From Otatea glauca (lineage: Eukaryota > Streptophyta > Magnoliopsida > Poales > Poaceae): a stretch of DNA of 64,000 bases. Each line of letters starts with the position of its first letter. The first letter of the stretch is position 1. The notes under the pieces are model-generated. The model ran no database searches and was not told where the DNA came from. It saw only the letters and a list, made by a program, of their open reading frames with translations. This document shows, piece by piece, positions 9,966 through 21,685 of the stretch. The translations under genes were made by a program, and so were the position numbers. The DNA lies in NCBI GenBank assembly GCA_036346275.1, contig CM070730.1:40594918-40658917 (forward strand). The letters run 5' to 3'.

Positions 9966-10507
9966 CACTACTACAGAACAGTACATCACTGTTGGCTCCA
10001 AAATGTCATCACTGCCGGTATTGGAGCCGGTATTGATACTCGGGATTATCACTGCCAACTCACAAACCGGCAGTGATAACTGTAACCTACCGCTTCGGCT
10101 TACAATCGGTAGTGATATTGAACTATCATTGCCAGGTCAAACCAAAATCCGGTAGTGATATTGGACTATCACTGCCGGTTTAATAAAAATCCGACAGCAG
10201 TGATAGTTCCATATTACTAGCGGTTTGTACTACGAACCGGCAGTGAGATATATATATATATATCACTACCGGTTATTGGACAGACCGGTAGTGATAAGCC
10301 GTGCACTAAATGTTTTTATTGCATATTTTTTCTGCATTATATATTTTTATACAATATTTTTCTACACTGAATTAATATAGTGTATAAAGCATCGTTAAAA
10401 CATAATTCAAATATATTAAAGCATCACAATATTTGGTTTTTACAATAATTCGTTTACAAATATAGTTTGACTACATCTCATTCACTTTGATTTTGCACCG
10501 ACTCCAG
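9966..10507 (-). mobile_element. Family A CACTA 3' end, inverted and truncated
   Basis: It starts with CACTACTACAGAACAG, followed by subterminal CACTGCCGGTTT-type repeats, a (TA)n tract at 10250-10262 and then the inverse of the family A 3' UTR (compare 2800-3010). Similarity stops at 10507, where an LTR fragment beginning TGTAAGGCCCCC abuts. It therefore represents only about 540 bases of the 3' end of a second family A element. Confidence 0.8.
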
Positions 10508-11113
10508 TGTAAGGCCCCCAATTTTATAATAATTACTAACAATAGGTTCCCTGTGCATACAGTACTAGTCCCATGATCAGTGGCTAGTACGCACAATTCA
10601 AAATTGGAATCACATCCATACACATTAATATTACACACGAGAGCGTTATAGTTTTACAATTCATTCTTACAAACCAAAATAAAGATGTAGTGGACACATT
10701 ATTTATCTTGCAGTATGCCTTAGCCCAAATCTCTCAGGCAACAGACAAGGTAAACCCTATAAAATTTCTTAGTCGAAATCCCCATATCCTGGATTATCAT
10801 ATGTTTTGTCGGGGTATTCTCATTCATCACCTAGTAAACAACAACGATAACAAGATTGAGTACATTGTGTAATCAACAAGACATAGTGTTCGCAAATGCA
10901 GAAATAAATAAAAATGCAGGTTATGACAATAGGAAGGTTTCTACGGTTATTTTGCATCGGCAAAAGTGAATCATAAGTATTTAATAGATTGCAAGCCGAA
11001 TTTATGAAGACAAGCATAAGTGATAATAAAGTAATGCACAGTACGGATTTTTGCAATCAGTCTAACACGACTGTTACAAGCCACTTCAATGTCAACCCTC
11101 GACATGAAGTACA
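10508..11113 (-). mobile_element. Gypsy-type LTR fragment, minus orientation
   Basis: It begins TGTAAGGCCCCCAATTTT, the same type of left boundary as the minus-oriented Tekay LTRs further right (TGTCGGGACCC, TGTGAGGACCC), followed by CAGTACTAGTCCCATGATCA, which parallels the CACTAGTCCAGGATCA of gypsy 2. It is cut at 11113 where a plus-oriented LTR begins. No coding sequence is present. Confidence 0.55.
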
Positions 11114-13838
11114 TGTAACATCCTAAGAATTGAGAAAATGGAATAAAATAGTTCAGCATGCCTTTTAATGGATATTTGGATTTTCATCTGGATTTAATTA
11201 TTTTGAGGTTTTCATTTATTCTTTTTCAATTCTTTTTCACCCACTTTAACACATTCAAATGAAACTCCTAAAAATTTCAAACAACCCAATCTGGAAAATA
11301 ATTTTGTAAAATACTAAAACAATTTAAATCAATAAATACAAATTTTTCATAATTTTTGCACAAAGTTTTGATGCCTTAAAAATTTAAATACTGTATGAAA
11401 ACAGCAAATTTCTAGGATTTATATCTCTGAAACCACAAAAGAGAATCGAATGAAACAAAAGAAAATGGAAACTAAATTCATTGTGCTATGTCCATGAATT
11501 TTCTAAATTTTTTTTGGGTAGGCTAGATCCACTTTTGAACCACATCAAACCCTGACCAATTTCTGTATTTCTTTCTTTCACGATACTACAGTCACGCTCG
11601 ACACATTCGATGAAATGCCGCAACAGCTGTCCCTAATGGTGGGCCGCGCCTAGGCCAGGGGAATCGGACAACCACCTCCTGTCCCCCTGCCTCTCCCCTT
11701 ACCCATCCCTCACTGTGACAGAGCTCGGCTCAGCCACACGCTGCGGCGGTAGAGAAATTCTACCATGCGGCAGCAGCGAGCCGAGCCTCGCCCGCACCAC
11801 CCCACGCCCATGCCGTAGCTCACCTACCTTGTTTCCTCTGTCATAAAGCTTCCTTAGGGTGTCCCCGCCTACCAAGCATGCTCGCACCTCGCCCACATCG
11901 CCCATGAGCACACCGAGCTCGGGGAAGAGGCCAGCAAGCACGCCCCTTGCGCATTTCTTCACGGGTGAGCTTCAATCGATCTCCTTCCATGGCGAGCTAC
12001 TATCGGGTTCCCTAAATGGTTGAGCCATCGCTGCCGCGGATTCCTCCTTCCCCATCGCCGACCGCACAGTGGCAGGCCACACCAATCGCTCTCTGAAGTA
12101 CCAGGATAGCCAAGGCGGCGCACATTCATCCCTAAAGCTTTTCCCCACCTCGGTCGGGCGCAAGACATGCTTCTTCTTCCTCTCCGTTAGTCGCATCCGC
12201 CGAGCTTCGCTACTTTCTGCCGCCAGTCTTCCTCGCCACCGCACCACTACCGTCGACCGGTCCTCGAGGTTTGTTCACACCCCCTCTTGCTCACCAAGCC
12301 ACGCCTCCCCTGGCCGCTGCTCTTCTTGTGTCGCTGACGCTCTAGCCTGGCCTGTTGGTCTCACGTGCGCGCGCTCTCTCCCTGCCGCTGACGTGTGGAC
12401 CCGAGCTGTTAGCCTCTCCCACGTCTGTCCTCACGCGTCGCTGACTATGGGGCCCGAATGTCAGGTGGCAAACATTTTTAAACACTTGAGAAAAATGGAA
12501 TACTTTTTCGATAAAGGAAGGAATACTTTCCGTATTCGGAAATTTTCTAATTTCCAGTAATTTTGTAAACCCTAGTTGATACAAATGCTTTAACTTTTGG
12601 TGGAAAACTCCAAATTTAGTGAAACAACTTTCAAAATTTGTGTAATGCCATGTAGAATGTGAATATGAGAAAATATTTTATTTTCGGTCAATGTACAGTA
12701 AATGAGCTCTAATATATGCCTTAGGACAAAGATGTGCATAATACAAAATTGTCACAAATCAAGTCTAAACATGATGAGAATAATTTTACCATGTTCCTCA
12801 CATCACAAGCTTTCCATATATATAAAAATATTTAAATTTTGACATAGTTTTTATCAAATGGTTAAATAGGCCAATTTCAGTACATGCAAAAATTCAAATA
12901 ATCATAACTTGTACAAATAAACTTTAAATTTGATGAAATCAATTCCTATATTCTTTTAAAATATGTAGGATTTATGCTCTATTTACACATATTAGTGTCA
13001 TAGGAAGGGTCAAATAGTATTAAATTGTAAAATAGTAGTATAGTTTCTAAATAGTCTCTGATACCTTTTGAATTAGAGCCCAATTTGTTGAAAAATCATG
13101 AACATGTAGCTCTATACCAGTAGCTTAATCCTTGGTTAAAATGTCTCAGTTGGTACCTTATGCTTACCCCATGAGACATATCTTACATGTGCGCACACAT
13201 ACACACCACTTCATGTTAATGTGATAATACGTTTTAATAAATACAAATAATTTTTAGCCTCTAGAATTTGAAATTATAAATATAAAAATATATAATTTTA
13301 CCCTTTGAATTCAAAAATATTGTTATACATGATTACAATTTTAGCCCCTAGAGTTCGAGAAATAAAAGTAGCACATACATGAGAAGAGCTAAATCATGAA
13401 CAAAGAACTAATGAAACCATCATGCACAAAGTGATAACTCCGAAAACCTAAACTTTTTTATATCTAATTTATTTTTGCCCTTAATGACAATTTGTTGTTT
13501 GCTATTTGCCATGCTTCTTTTTGAATAACAAATAGATACCGACGGTTCAGTATTCGTTGACGACGAAACCACCTATGATCCGGACTACATACCAGACGAC
13601 GAACACCAAGGCAAGAACCCTCCTTTGATCATCTTGATCCCATTATTTTATGGTGTTTATGTTGTTTTGTCAAACTATATGTGCATGCATGTATGTTTGT
13701 ATTCAACTTCTATGTTGCTGGTACTGATAGTTACATCCTATTTGTATGCATCACCGTTATCTTGACATTTGTTCACCTGCTATTGCAATCTTAGCTTTAT
13801 AGTTTAGACATTAGTTAATGTCACTACGGGTAACGAAT
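11114..13838 (+). mobile_element. LTR fragment, plus orientation (family Y)
   Basis: It starts TGTAACATCCTAAG. An AT-rich part is followed by a GC-rich, C+T-rich middle at 11580-12450 and another AT-rich part, the layout of the Tekay LTRs here. The segment around 13484-13660 (TTGTTTGCTAT, then GACGACGAA and TTTGATCATCTTGATCCCA) matches the corresponding part of the LTR at 40543-44538. The expected right end (GGGTCCCGACA-like) is missing, so it is truncated at 13838. ORFs in the GC-rich part are composition artefacts. Confidence 0.6.
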
Positions 13839-14825
13839 TGTAACATCCCAAAATTTTACCTATAGTTTCACTCATGTGCATTTGGTGATTTTCTGAATTT
13901 ATTGGATTTTCTGGAATTTATTTGAATTTACTTTAATTAAGTATATTGAACCTTTGGTGAAAACTAATTATATATAGATAAAACTAATATAAAGTTTTGC
14001 CAAAAATATTTTATTTGAGTTCAGAATGTCTCAAAGTATTTATGAGAATTTTCTGAGATTTTTCCTAATATTTTGATTGCTTAAAACAGATTAAACTAAT
14101 TTTTGTAATTATTTTAAATCGAAAAGCGTTAGAAATTCAATGAAAGATTAGGTCGAGCCCGAGATGCGGCGCGCTGGAGCCAACCACGCGCGGCCCGTTC
14201 GCTCGCTTCGCGCCGCCGCCGCTACCGTTGATTTCCATCGGGCGGCCTTCTTCATCGCGAAACCCTAACGCGGTCGGCCGTTGGATCAAGATCATGCGGT
14301 TGAGATCGTGCGGCGTTGTTTTGGAAAGAGCTGATCGCATTCGTTGATTTTGGAAAGTGCGGATTGGATCGGATCGCCCGAGATCTAATTGTGGCCGTTG
14401 ATCGCGAATCGAACGGCTGGGCGTCTTCGTCTCCAATTCGGGTTTCCAATCTAGCCGCCGCACGTCGTCTCCACCGCGGAGAGCTAGGGTTACCTTTTTA
14501 GCGCGCCTGCCAAGGCTATAAAATCCATAGCCCGCACTCCGAGGTTCACCAGCTCGCTCCGCATCGTTTCGTCGGTAAGTTTTCGCCTGCGCTGCCATCG
14601 CTCGTGCGTTAGTGCTCGCCGGAGATCCAGATCGCGCCGCTGATCGTTTTTTCCGTGTTCCGTCGCCGTCAACCCGCCTTTCGCTGAATCGGTTCTAGTT
14701 CTGAGGTCGCCGCGTCGTGCTGCTCCGAGGCTGCCACTTTATCTCTCCTGAGTCGCGCCAAAATGTCGTTCGGGTGGTCGTCTTCCTCTGCTCCGATGCA
14801 AGTCCGCCGCCGTGCAGACATCTTC
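13839..14825 (+). mobile_element. Tekay LTR fragment, plus orientation (gypsy 1 family)
   Basis: It starts TGTAACATCCCAAAATTT and continues with CTGGAATTTATTTGAATT and GCCAAAAATATTTTATTTGA, matching the inverse of the gypsy 1 LTR right end (57250 leftwards). A TATA box is at 14517. Around 14826 it meets a fragment of the same family in opposite orientation. Confidence 0.7.
14517..14524 (+). promoter_or_regulatory. LTR TATA box
   Basis: GGCTATAAAATCC lies after a GC-rich stretch, with the leader-like CGCACTCCGAGGTTCACC about 20 bases downstream. This is the U3 promoter position expected in a plus-oriented Tekay LTR. Confidence 0.5.
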
Positions 14826-15668
14826 ATCAGGAAGCTTTGTTCACCACAGGCAACTGACGAGGCTCGAACCCTAAGCATTCGTATCCTCAGGATACTCCTC
14901 CTCCAAGACTGGCATAGCATCCTCCTCTTCTGAAGTTGTCGTTGTGGGGTGAGTACATAAAGCACTCAACAAGTTGTGCATAGAAATGCAAGTCTAATAT
15001 TCTATATGCATGGCTTATTTCAAAGAAATGGCTTAACATGGCTATTTTGTAGTAAAGCAGCATTTATGAAAAAATACAGTAAATAGATTGAAAAGCACTA
15101 AAACAAATAACAATAATAAATAGATTCAACTTTTAAGGTAAACTGGGTATTCCATCCTATGTCAAATTTCAAGCTTCCGTGGCAAACTACCAACCCAACC
15201 AAGTTTTCTTTTAATAAAAATCTAACCCTTGACTGTAATCCTCGAGCATTGCCCAATACAATGAGCACGGCTATTCGAACAGGTTTTACACTCTTCAGAG
15301 GTTATACACTTTACCCACACGATACAACCAAACACCACTATGGTGAGTGATCGTAACAAAGCCTTTACAATGCTCTGCCTAGACCCAGTACTGTTCGCTA
15401 AGGTTTCAACACTGAAGGTTTAAACCACCACAACATGGCCCCCCTCTTGCGCCATGTGAATTGCTCCGTAAACTCGGAACTCAATATACACCACAACAAC
15501 ACCAAAATATAAACATTACAAATTAGTCAGCTAGGCTATTCTATTCCAAATGTGTGGTTGCATGAAAGACTCAGGTCAAAGGCTTGCAAGGTTAAGTCCT
15601 TAGAGTGATCGAGGCAAGACATCCACATTCCCCTACCCAACGGGCCCACCTTGGCATACTGCCCCTTG
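14826..15668 (-). mobile_element. Tekay LTR (gypsy 1 family), minus, part left of B2
   Basis: From GTTCACCACAGGCAACTGAC onward it parallels 45790-46625 in the gypsy 1 3' LTR, including AAAGCACTCAACAAGTTGTG. It stops at CCCCTTG exactly where CACTA B2 begins and resumes at 31825. Removing B2 and one TTG restores a continuous LTR. Confidence 0.8.
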
Positions 15669-15683
15669 CACTACTACAGAACG

Positions 15684-16275
15684 GCACATCACTATCGCTT
15701 TATCTGTGTCGGTTCTTAAGTTTTTAGGAAAAAACGATTATGATAGATAACTTCAGAGAGGTGTTAGTAATAATCACTATCAGTTCTTAGATTATAAGTG
15801 ATTGTGATGTAGCACTGCGCATATCACAATCGGTTCTCAACTGAAAAACGATAGTGATATGCACGGTCATCACTATCGATTCCAACAAAAGAAGCGATAG
15901 TGATGATCAACTACACATCACTATTGGTTCTTTTGATAGAAGCGATAGTGATGTGCATATACATCACTATCGGTTCCAAGAAAAGAAGCAATAGTGATGT
16001 GCACGTGATCATCACTATCATTTTTACAAAAAGAACCGATAGTGATGACTGTGCACATCACTATAGCTTATCGAAAAGAACCGATAGTGGTGTGTACGTT
16101 CTCATCACTATCTCTTCTATAAAAAGAACCGATAGTGATGAACGTGCACATCACTATCTATTCTTTTCGAGAAGCAATAGTGATGTGCACATGCTCATCA
16201 CTATCGCTTCTTTTTTTGAAACCGATAGTGATGACCATGCACATCACTTTCGCTTTTTAGTTGAGAACCGATTGT
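15684..16275 (+). repeat. 5' subterminal repeat array of B2
   Basis: CATCACTATCGCTTCT and AGAACCGATAGTGATG units alternate about every 35-40 bases for nearly 600 bases. The pattern is shared with the B1 left end. Confidence 0.9.
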
Positions 16276-16701
16276 GATTTGCCTCGCTAGGTTATATATA
16301 TACCACTCGGGCTAAACTCTTCTCTGTTGTTGTTCCAGAGGAGATTTCTCTACCGCCACTCGACAAAACATCTCATATTATGTGGTTGGAAGCAATACAT
16401 GGGTGAGAAAATTAGAAGTCCTCATGGGTGGGTGTTAAGAGGGAAAATTTGAAGCCCTATCTTGAGGTGATTGTCCTCTTTTTTCCCCTCATTTGCCATT
16501 TTCTTCAAAATGTGAGCAATCCTTTAAACCCGTTCAATTTTGCACTAGGTAATTTCGATATGTCATGAATAAAGTTTAGGTTGCACTAGAATTGTGTACG
16601 TGCTATCAGATTTCACACTCTTTATTTGACAAGCACACATCTATTTAATTATTGTAGTGCTCTCGTGTTAATATGGAATTATTGTTGCTATCTTGTCATA
16701 A

Positions 16702-16932
16702 GGCCCTGTTTGGCAGAGCTCCAGATCCCAGCTCCACCTCAGAGCTGGAGTTTGTAGGCTAAAATAAAGTAAACTAAGTTTATATTTTTAGTCTAAAATG
16801 TAAACAAGATGACCCACCTAAACACTCTTAATGTACCCACAGCTCCAGCTCCATAAATTTCTGGAGCTAGGAATACCCTGCTCCACCAACTCCACGGATT
16901 TTGGTGGAGCTGGAGCTGTCCCAAACACCCCC
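16702..16932. mobile_element. Tourist-like MITE (231 bp)
   Basis: The left end is GGCCCTGTTTGGCAGAGCTCCAG and the inverse of the right end is GGGGGTGTTTGGGACAGCTCCAG, with TAA on both sides (16699-16701 and 16933-16935). A TAA duplication plus a G-rich TIR is the mark of PIF/Harbinger-derived Tourist MITEs. B1 lacks the insertion at the same place (near 4740), which confirms an insertion into B2. It has no coding capacity. Confidence 0.85.
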
Positions 16933-16980
16933 TAAATGTTAGAGTTTAGGCTACGGAACCTACGTCTCCCGTTCGAGGAT

Positions 16981-17022
16981 GCTTGTTTATAAATATAGCG
17001 AATGAAATGGTATATTTATAAG
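16981..17022. repeat. Small conserved hairpin, B2 copy 1
   Basis: GCTTGTTTATAAATAT pairs with GTATATTTATAAGTGAGC across a short loop. This copy is slightly more degenerate than the one at 4796. Confidence 0.7.
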
Positions 17023-17057
17023 TGAGCAGTCTCGAATTGTCCACGTTTTTTGGATAG

Positions 17058-17268
17058 TTCGAGGATATGTGGTTCTCGCAAATTCCTTAGCTGTGTTGTA
17101 CAACTTCAGAGTAGATTTCGGTAGCGTCTCCCTGGTGTTCTCCAGACACGCACCACTCTTGACCTGTTGTCGAGTCGTGTATATGGAGAACAGCGGGGAG
17201 ATGCTGCCGAAATTTTCTTTAGAGTTCTACAACAGCTTAGGAACTTGCCTGAACCACATATCCTCGAA
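17058..17268. repeat. 211-bp near-palindrome upstream of TNP2
   Basis: It begins TTCGAGGATATGTGG and ends CCACATATCCTCGAA, with imperfectly matching arms and the centre near 17163. It lies about 350 bases before the TNP2 start codon, between the leader and the splice acceptor. Both arms and the total length agree with the B1 copy. Confidence 0.85.
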
Positions 17269-17616
17269 TGGTATTAGGACCTAACCTATTTAGAGATTAG
17301 GAGTCATCGTTGGTACCCTTGTTTTGTTTCGTTGTAGTCAAAAGATTTGCCAGCTACTACCCTAGCTATATAATTAGATTAATTATTTGATATCATTGTT
17401 GATGTTAAAAATGTATGTCTCCTATCTAGGGAATTGGAAGCTCTAAACCAGGGAAGAATCTAGGTATCGATCGGGAGTATATATTTTATATATCTTGGAA
17501 CCTGTCCTCTATTTTGCAAAGGTAATATTAACTGAAATGATGTCTCAATATTTCAAATAACTAGCTAGGTGTCGCTCTAGTTTTTCTTTAATTTATTATG
17601 CGAAGTTTAATTGCAG

Positions 17617-19181
17617 ATGGACCGTGGGGAATGGATGTATCAGAAAAGTCGTCAGAGTGCTGAATTTCAGAGGGGTGTTAAGGAGTTCAAAAAAATTGCC
17701 GAAGAGGACATGGTGAGGAGGGGTGTAAACTTCAAATATTATCCTTGCATTAATTGCACCAATCTGAGAAGATTTAACAACTCACCTCAAATTGAGGACC
17801 ACCTGATTCGATGTGGCTTCGTGAGGAATTACACGTGTTGGATCCATGAAGGGGAGACAGGTAGTACCCTTCCGGTATGCAACGAAGAAATGGTGGACGA
17901 GTTGCAGCTTGATATGTTTGAGGAGGAGAATTTGGCGCAAATGTTGCGGGATGTGGAGACTAATTACACAAAAAGAGAGTTTGAAAAGTTTAAAAGCTTG
18001 ATGGAATACACCAAGTCGGGTTCGGTCCTTGCATTGTTTGAACTGAAGGCAAAACACCGTTGGACAGATACAAGTTTCAATGCACTTCTAGTTCTTCTGT
18101 CGGATCTGCTTCTGGAGGGAAATGAGCTGCCAACAAACATTTATGAAGTGAAGAAGCTACTATGTCCCAAGGGAATGGAAATAGAATGGATACATGCATG
18201 TCCGAATGATTGCATCTTGTACCGTAACGCATATCAGGAGTTGTACGTTTGTCCAATTTGCGGTGTGCCCCGGTACAAACAAAAGGAGAATCGTAACGAC
18301 AAGAAGCGTAAGAGCCGGGGTAACGACGGTGAAGGGGTCACTAAAGGTGCACCAGCCAAGGTATTGTGGTACTTGCCCATCATTCCCCGTTTGGAGCGGT
18401 TGTTGGCAAATCCAGAGAGGCAAAATTGTTTTGTTGGCATTATGAGTCTTGAAAGAAAGATGGCAAGATGAGACACCCTGCTGATTCGGCTCAATGGAGA
18501 AACATCGATTGGAAACATGAGGAATTTGTTGCCGAAATGAGGAACATAAGATTTGTGTTGAGTACCGATGGAATGAATCCGTTTGGTAATATGAGCAGCT
18601 GTCACAGTACGTGGCCAGTTCTGTTGTATATCTACAATCTCCCTCCTTGGTTGTGCATGAAGCGAAAGTATATCATGATGTCGTTGCTAATCTCGGGACC
18701 CAAACAGCTGGAAAATGATATTGATGTGTATCTTGCTCCACTTATCGAGGATTTGGTAAAATTGTGGAACGAGGGGGTCGTGGTGTGGGATGCTTACAAA
18801 AGAGAGCATTTCACCCTATGGGCTATGGTATTTTGCACCATAAATGATTTTCCGGCCCTTGGTAATTTGGCGAGCTACAGTACAAAAGGAGCCAAAGCGT
18901 GTCCTCTTTGTGAAGAAGAGACAGAGAGCCTATGGCTGTCGAATTACAAGAAAACTGTGTGTATTGGTCACCGTAGGTTTCGACCTCGAAGTCATCGATA
19001 TCGTAAGATGGATGACAAATTTGATGGGAATAGGGAAATTCGTTTGGCCCCACAGCGTATGAGTGGAAGGCAAGTATATTCCCGTGTGGAGGATATCGAT
19101 GTTCAGTACGGAAAGAGCCGTAAATCTATTCGTCATGGTACCATTTGGAAGAAGAGGTCGATATTTTGGGAGTTACCATAG
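17617..19181 (+). pseudogene. TNP2-type CACTA transposase, N-terminal and core domains
   Basis: The transposase cuts and joins element ends; this copy is broken. I chose the ATG at 17617 because it follows a splice acceptor TTGCAG and begins MDRGEWMYQ, the usual start of the Transpos_assoc domain. That domain continues with YYPCINCTNLRRF and HLIRCGF..NYTCWIHEGE. A Cys motif CPNDCILYRN..CPICGVPRYK follows. The core runs through HPADSAQWRNID, FGNMSSCHSTWPVLL and CPLCEEETESLW. The frame is lost by a one-base deletion at about 18411-18413 (TCC against TCCC in the minus-strand relative near 39930). A TGA at 18450-18452 replaces CGA. The TAG at 19179-19181 replaces a Tyr codon. The gene continues in the next entry. 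Confidence 0.85.
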
Positions 19182-20776
19182 TGGAAGGAATTAGATATTC
19201 GGCATTGTATTGATGTCATGCATGTTGAGAAGAATGTCTGTGACAATTTGGTTGGCAACTTGCTGAACATACCTGGGAAGACCAAAGATGGTGTGAATGC
19301 TCGTCGTAAAATGACCTACAAGGAAATCAGGCCCAGACTTGCAGTGATTGAGGAAGATGGAAAAAACCCATACATCCCTGCTTCATGCTACAACCTGTCC
19401 AAGAAGGAGAAAGAAGACATCTGCAAGTGTCTCCAAGGTTTTAAAGTTCCATCGGGCTTCTCCGCAAACATTAAGAAGCTTGTGTCCATGGGTGATTTGA
19501 AGTTGCTGGGCATGAAGTCCCACGACTGCCATGTGTTGATGACACAAATGCTCCCAGTTGCAATCAGAAATATTCTGTCAGAGGATGTCAGGTTTGCAAT
19601 CATAAAGCTATGTTATTTTTTCAATGCGATCTCCTGCAAAGTTATTGACCTCGATGTGCTAGAAAACTTACAAAGTGAGGTGGTGCAGACTTTATGTCAG
19701 CTTGAGATGCATTTTCCACCATCATTCTTCGATGTAATGGTCTACCTTGTTGTTCACCTCATCAGAGAGATTAAGATAAGTCGATCGGCATTCCTACGTT
19801 ACATGTATCCGTTCGAGAGGTACATGTGTATATTAAAGTCCTATGTGAGGAATCGGTCAAAGCCTAAGGGTAGTATTGTTGAAGGTTATGGGTCAGAAAA
19901 GGTTATCGAGTTCTGCGTTGACTATCTTGGAGAAAGACAAGCAATCGTTGTTCCTGTTAATTTCCAGGAGGGTAGACTTGCTGGCAAAGGAACCGTTCGG
20001 TCGAAACTAACGAGGCCACGATTTGATATGTATTGCAAAGTACATCTGATTGTCTTGCAGCATAGCACAGAAGTTGCAGGGTACATCGAGTAGCACAAGT
20101 TGATATTTCAGGAAGAGAATCCACATATGGATGAGCTTTCTATCATGTGAGAATACAACGACAGATTTCTCACATGGTTCAAACAAAAGGCCGAGGTCTC
20201 TGTTAGTGAGAATGTCAAATGGTTGGCTGACGGGCCTAGATTTAATGTACAGACACGACAGTGGTACGATATTAATGGGTACACCTTTTACACCAAAAGT
20301 AAGGATGCAAAGAGTACTGTTCAAAACAGTGGTGTAAGCATAGATGCTTTGTCCGATGAACACCACTCAAAAGGAGGATCCTCAATGGTAATAAACTCTT
20401 ACTACAGAGTGATCGATGAAATTTGGGATCTCGATTACGGAATATATCAAGTTCCATTGTTCCGATGTAACTCGGTGAGACTTCCACATGGAGTGAAGGT
20501 CTATAAGAGAGGTTTTACTCTTTTGGATCTGAATAAACTCGCCTACAAAGATGACCCATTTATACTTGCGAAGCAAGCAACTAAGTCTTCTACATACATG
20601 ATCCCGACAATCCGAGGTTGCATGTCGTCCTTCATGGCAAGCGGCGAATTGTTGGTGTTGAAAATGTCATAGATGAAGAAGAATACGACCAATTCAATGA
20701 AATCCTCCATTTCAAGATGAGGCCTGTCTTAGCGGGGTCGCCGACGACACACATGGAACCAATTACATACGAGTAG
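19182..20776 (+). pseudogene. TNP2 transposase C-terminal part: DUF4218 and DUF4216
   Basis: This continues the transposase in the same frame after the TAG at 19179. IDVMHVEKNVCDNLVGNLLN and the following 250 residues lead into DUF4218 (FNAISCKVIDLD, LEMHFPPSFFDVMVYLV, RYMYPFERYM). A TAG at 20091-20093 (CAG in the relative at 38270) and a TGA at 20148-20150 (CGA in the relative) interrupt it. DUF4216 follows (VKWLADGPRF, YDINGYTFYTK, YYRVIDEIWDLDYG, GFTLLDLNKLAYKDDPFI). A frameshift near 20640 moves the reading to VENVIDEEEYDQF, and the natural stop is TAG at 20774-20776. The roles of DUF4218 and DUF4216 are unknown, but they are constant parts of TNP2 proteins. Confidence 0.85.
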
Positions 20777-21316
20777 ATCATCAAGAAGGGCAGTATTGTA
20801 AACAAATGGACAATTGTAAATAAATGGACTATTGTAATGTTTGTTGCTAATCTCACTGTTCCATTATGTATGTAAAATATTTTCAATGCATGCAAAGTAG
20901 AAATCCATGTTCAATTTCTTGTTGTGGCTCCGATGGAAATTCAACATCTCTCTATAACTAAAAAGAACATTGTTCCATATCCTGTGAAAGAAAATTCCTT
21001 CCGACGTAATTCTTACTGGGAAAGCTTGTAAACAGCGCAAAGTTCATTTTTGGAAATTTTCAAACAATTTGGGCTTACTTTGAGAAATTTTTGACTTTTG
21101 TACGCTTTACGTCTACAAAATGAATTTTGGCATATCTTCTTAGTGCTATCTATTTTTTCAAAAATTCTTTCTAGAAAAGTTTTTTAGAATCCCACAGTAT
21201 CTTTCTGCAAAATTTGAAATAATTTAAACTATAATTGTGACAGTTATGGCCTTTTTTATCTTTGATAAAAAAGGACTATCAATACAGAATTCTTAGTTGA
21301 GGTATTATGTCATGTG

Positions 21317-21685
21317 CTCATCTGTGTCGGTTTTTTTTATAAAAGTGATACAGATATTGAGAAATCAGTGTCGGTTTTTTTATAAAAGTGATACGGATAT
21401 TGAAGAACCAGTGTCGGTTTTTTATAAAAGCGATACGGATATTGAAGCATCAGTGTCGGTTTGTATATAAAAGCGATACGGATATTTAAGAATCAGTGTC
21501 GGTTTTTTTAAAAGCGATACACATATTGAAGAATCAGTGTTGGTTTTATTTACAAAAGCCATACGGACACTGAAGAATCAGTGTCGAATTTTCTTACAAA
21601 ACCGATACGGATATTGGTAATCAGTGTCGGTTTTCCTTACAAAAGTGATACGGATATTGAAGCATCAGTATCGGTTGTTGTAGTA
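21317..21685 (+). repeat. Internal subterminal-like array with CACTA-like terminus
   Basis: About nine units of CAGTGTCGGTTTTTTATAAAAGTGATACGGATATTGAAG-type sequence (period near 40) follow the transposase 3' UTR. The array ends at TTGTTGTAGTA, whose inverse TACTACAACAACCGATAC resembles a CACTA terminus with its first base changed. It may be the fossil 3' end of an inner element. Confidence 0.75.

Noticed and set aside
12069..12560. 163-residue ORF in a GC-rich stretch
   Set aside because: It lies within a plus-oriented LTR and consists of composition-driven Ser, Arg and Pro. The related LTR at 40543 does not preserve it.
15684..16275. Regularly spaced short repeats resembling a CRISPR array
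   Set aside because: Units are alternately inverted, imperfect and lie at a CACTA terminus; this is a subterminal transposon array in a plant genome.
17058..17268. Palindrome as a copy of rice miR820
   Set aside because: I see no match to what I recall of that microRNA; only the idea of a CACTA-borne hairpin is comparable.
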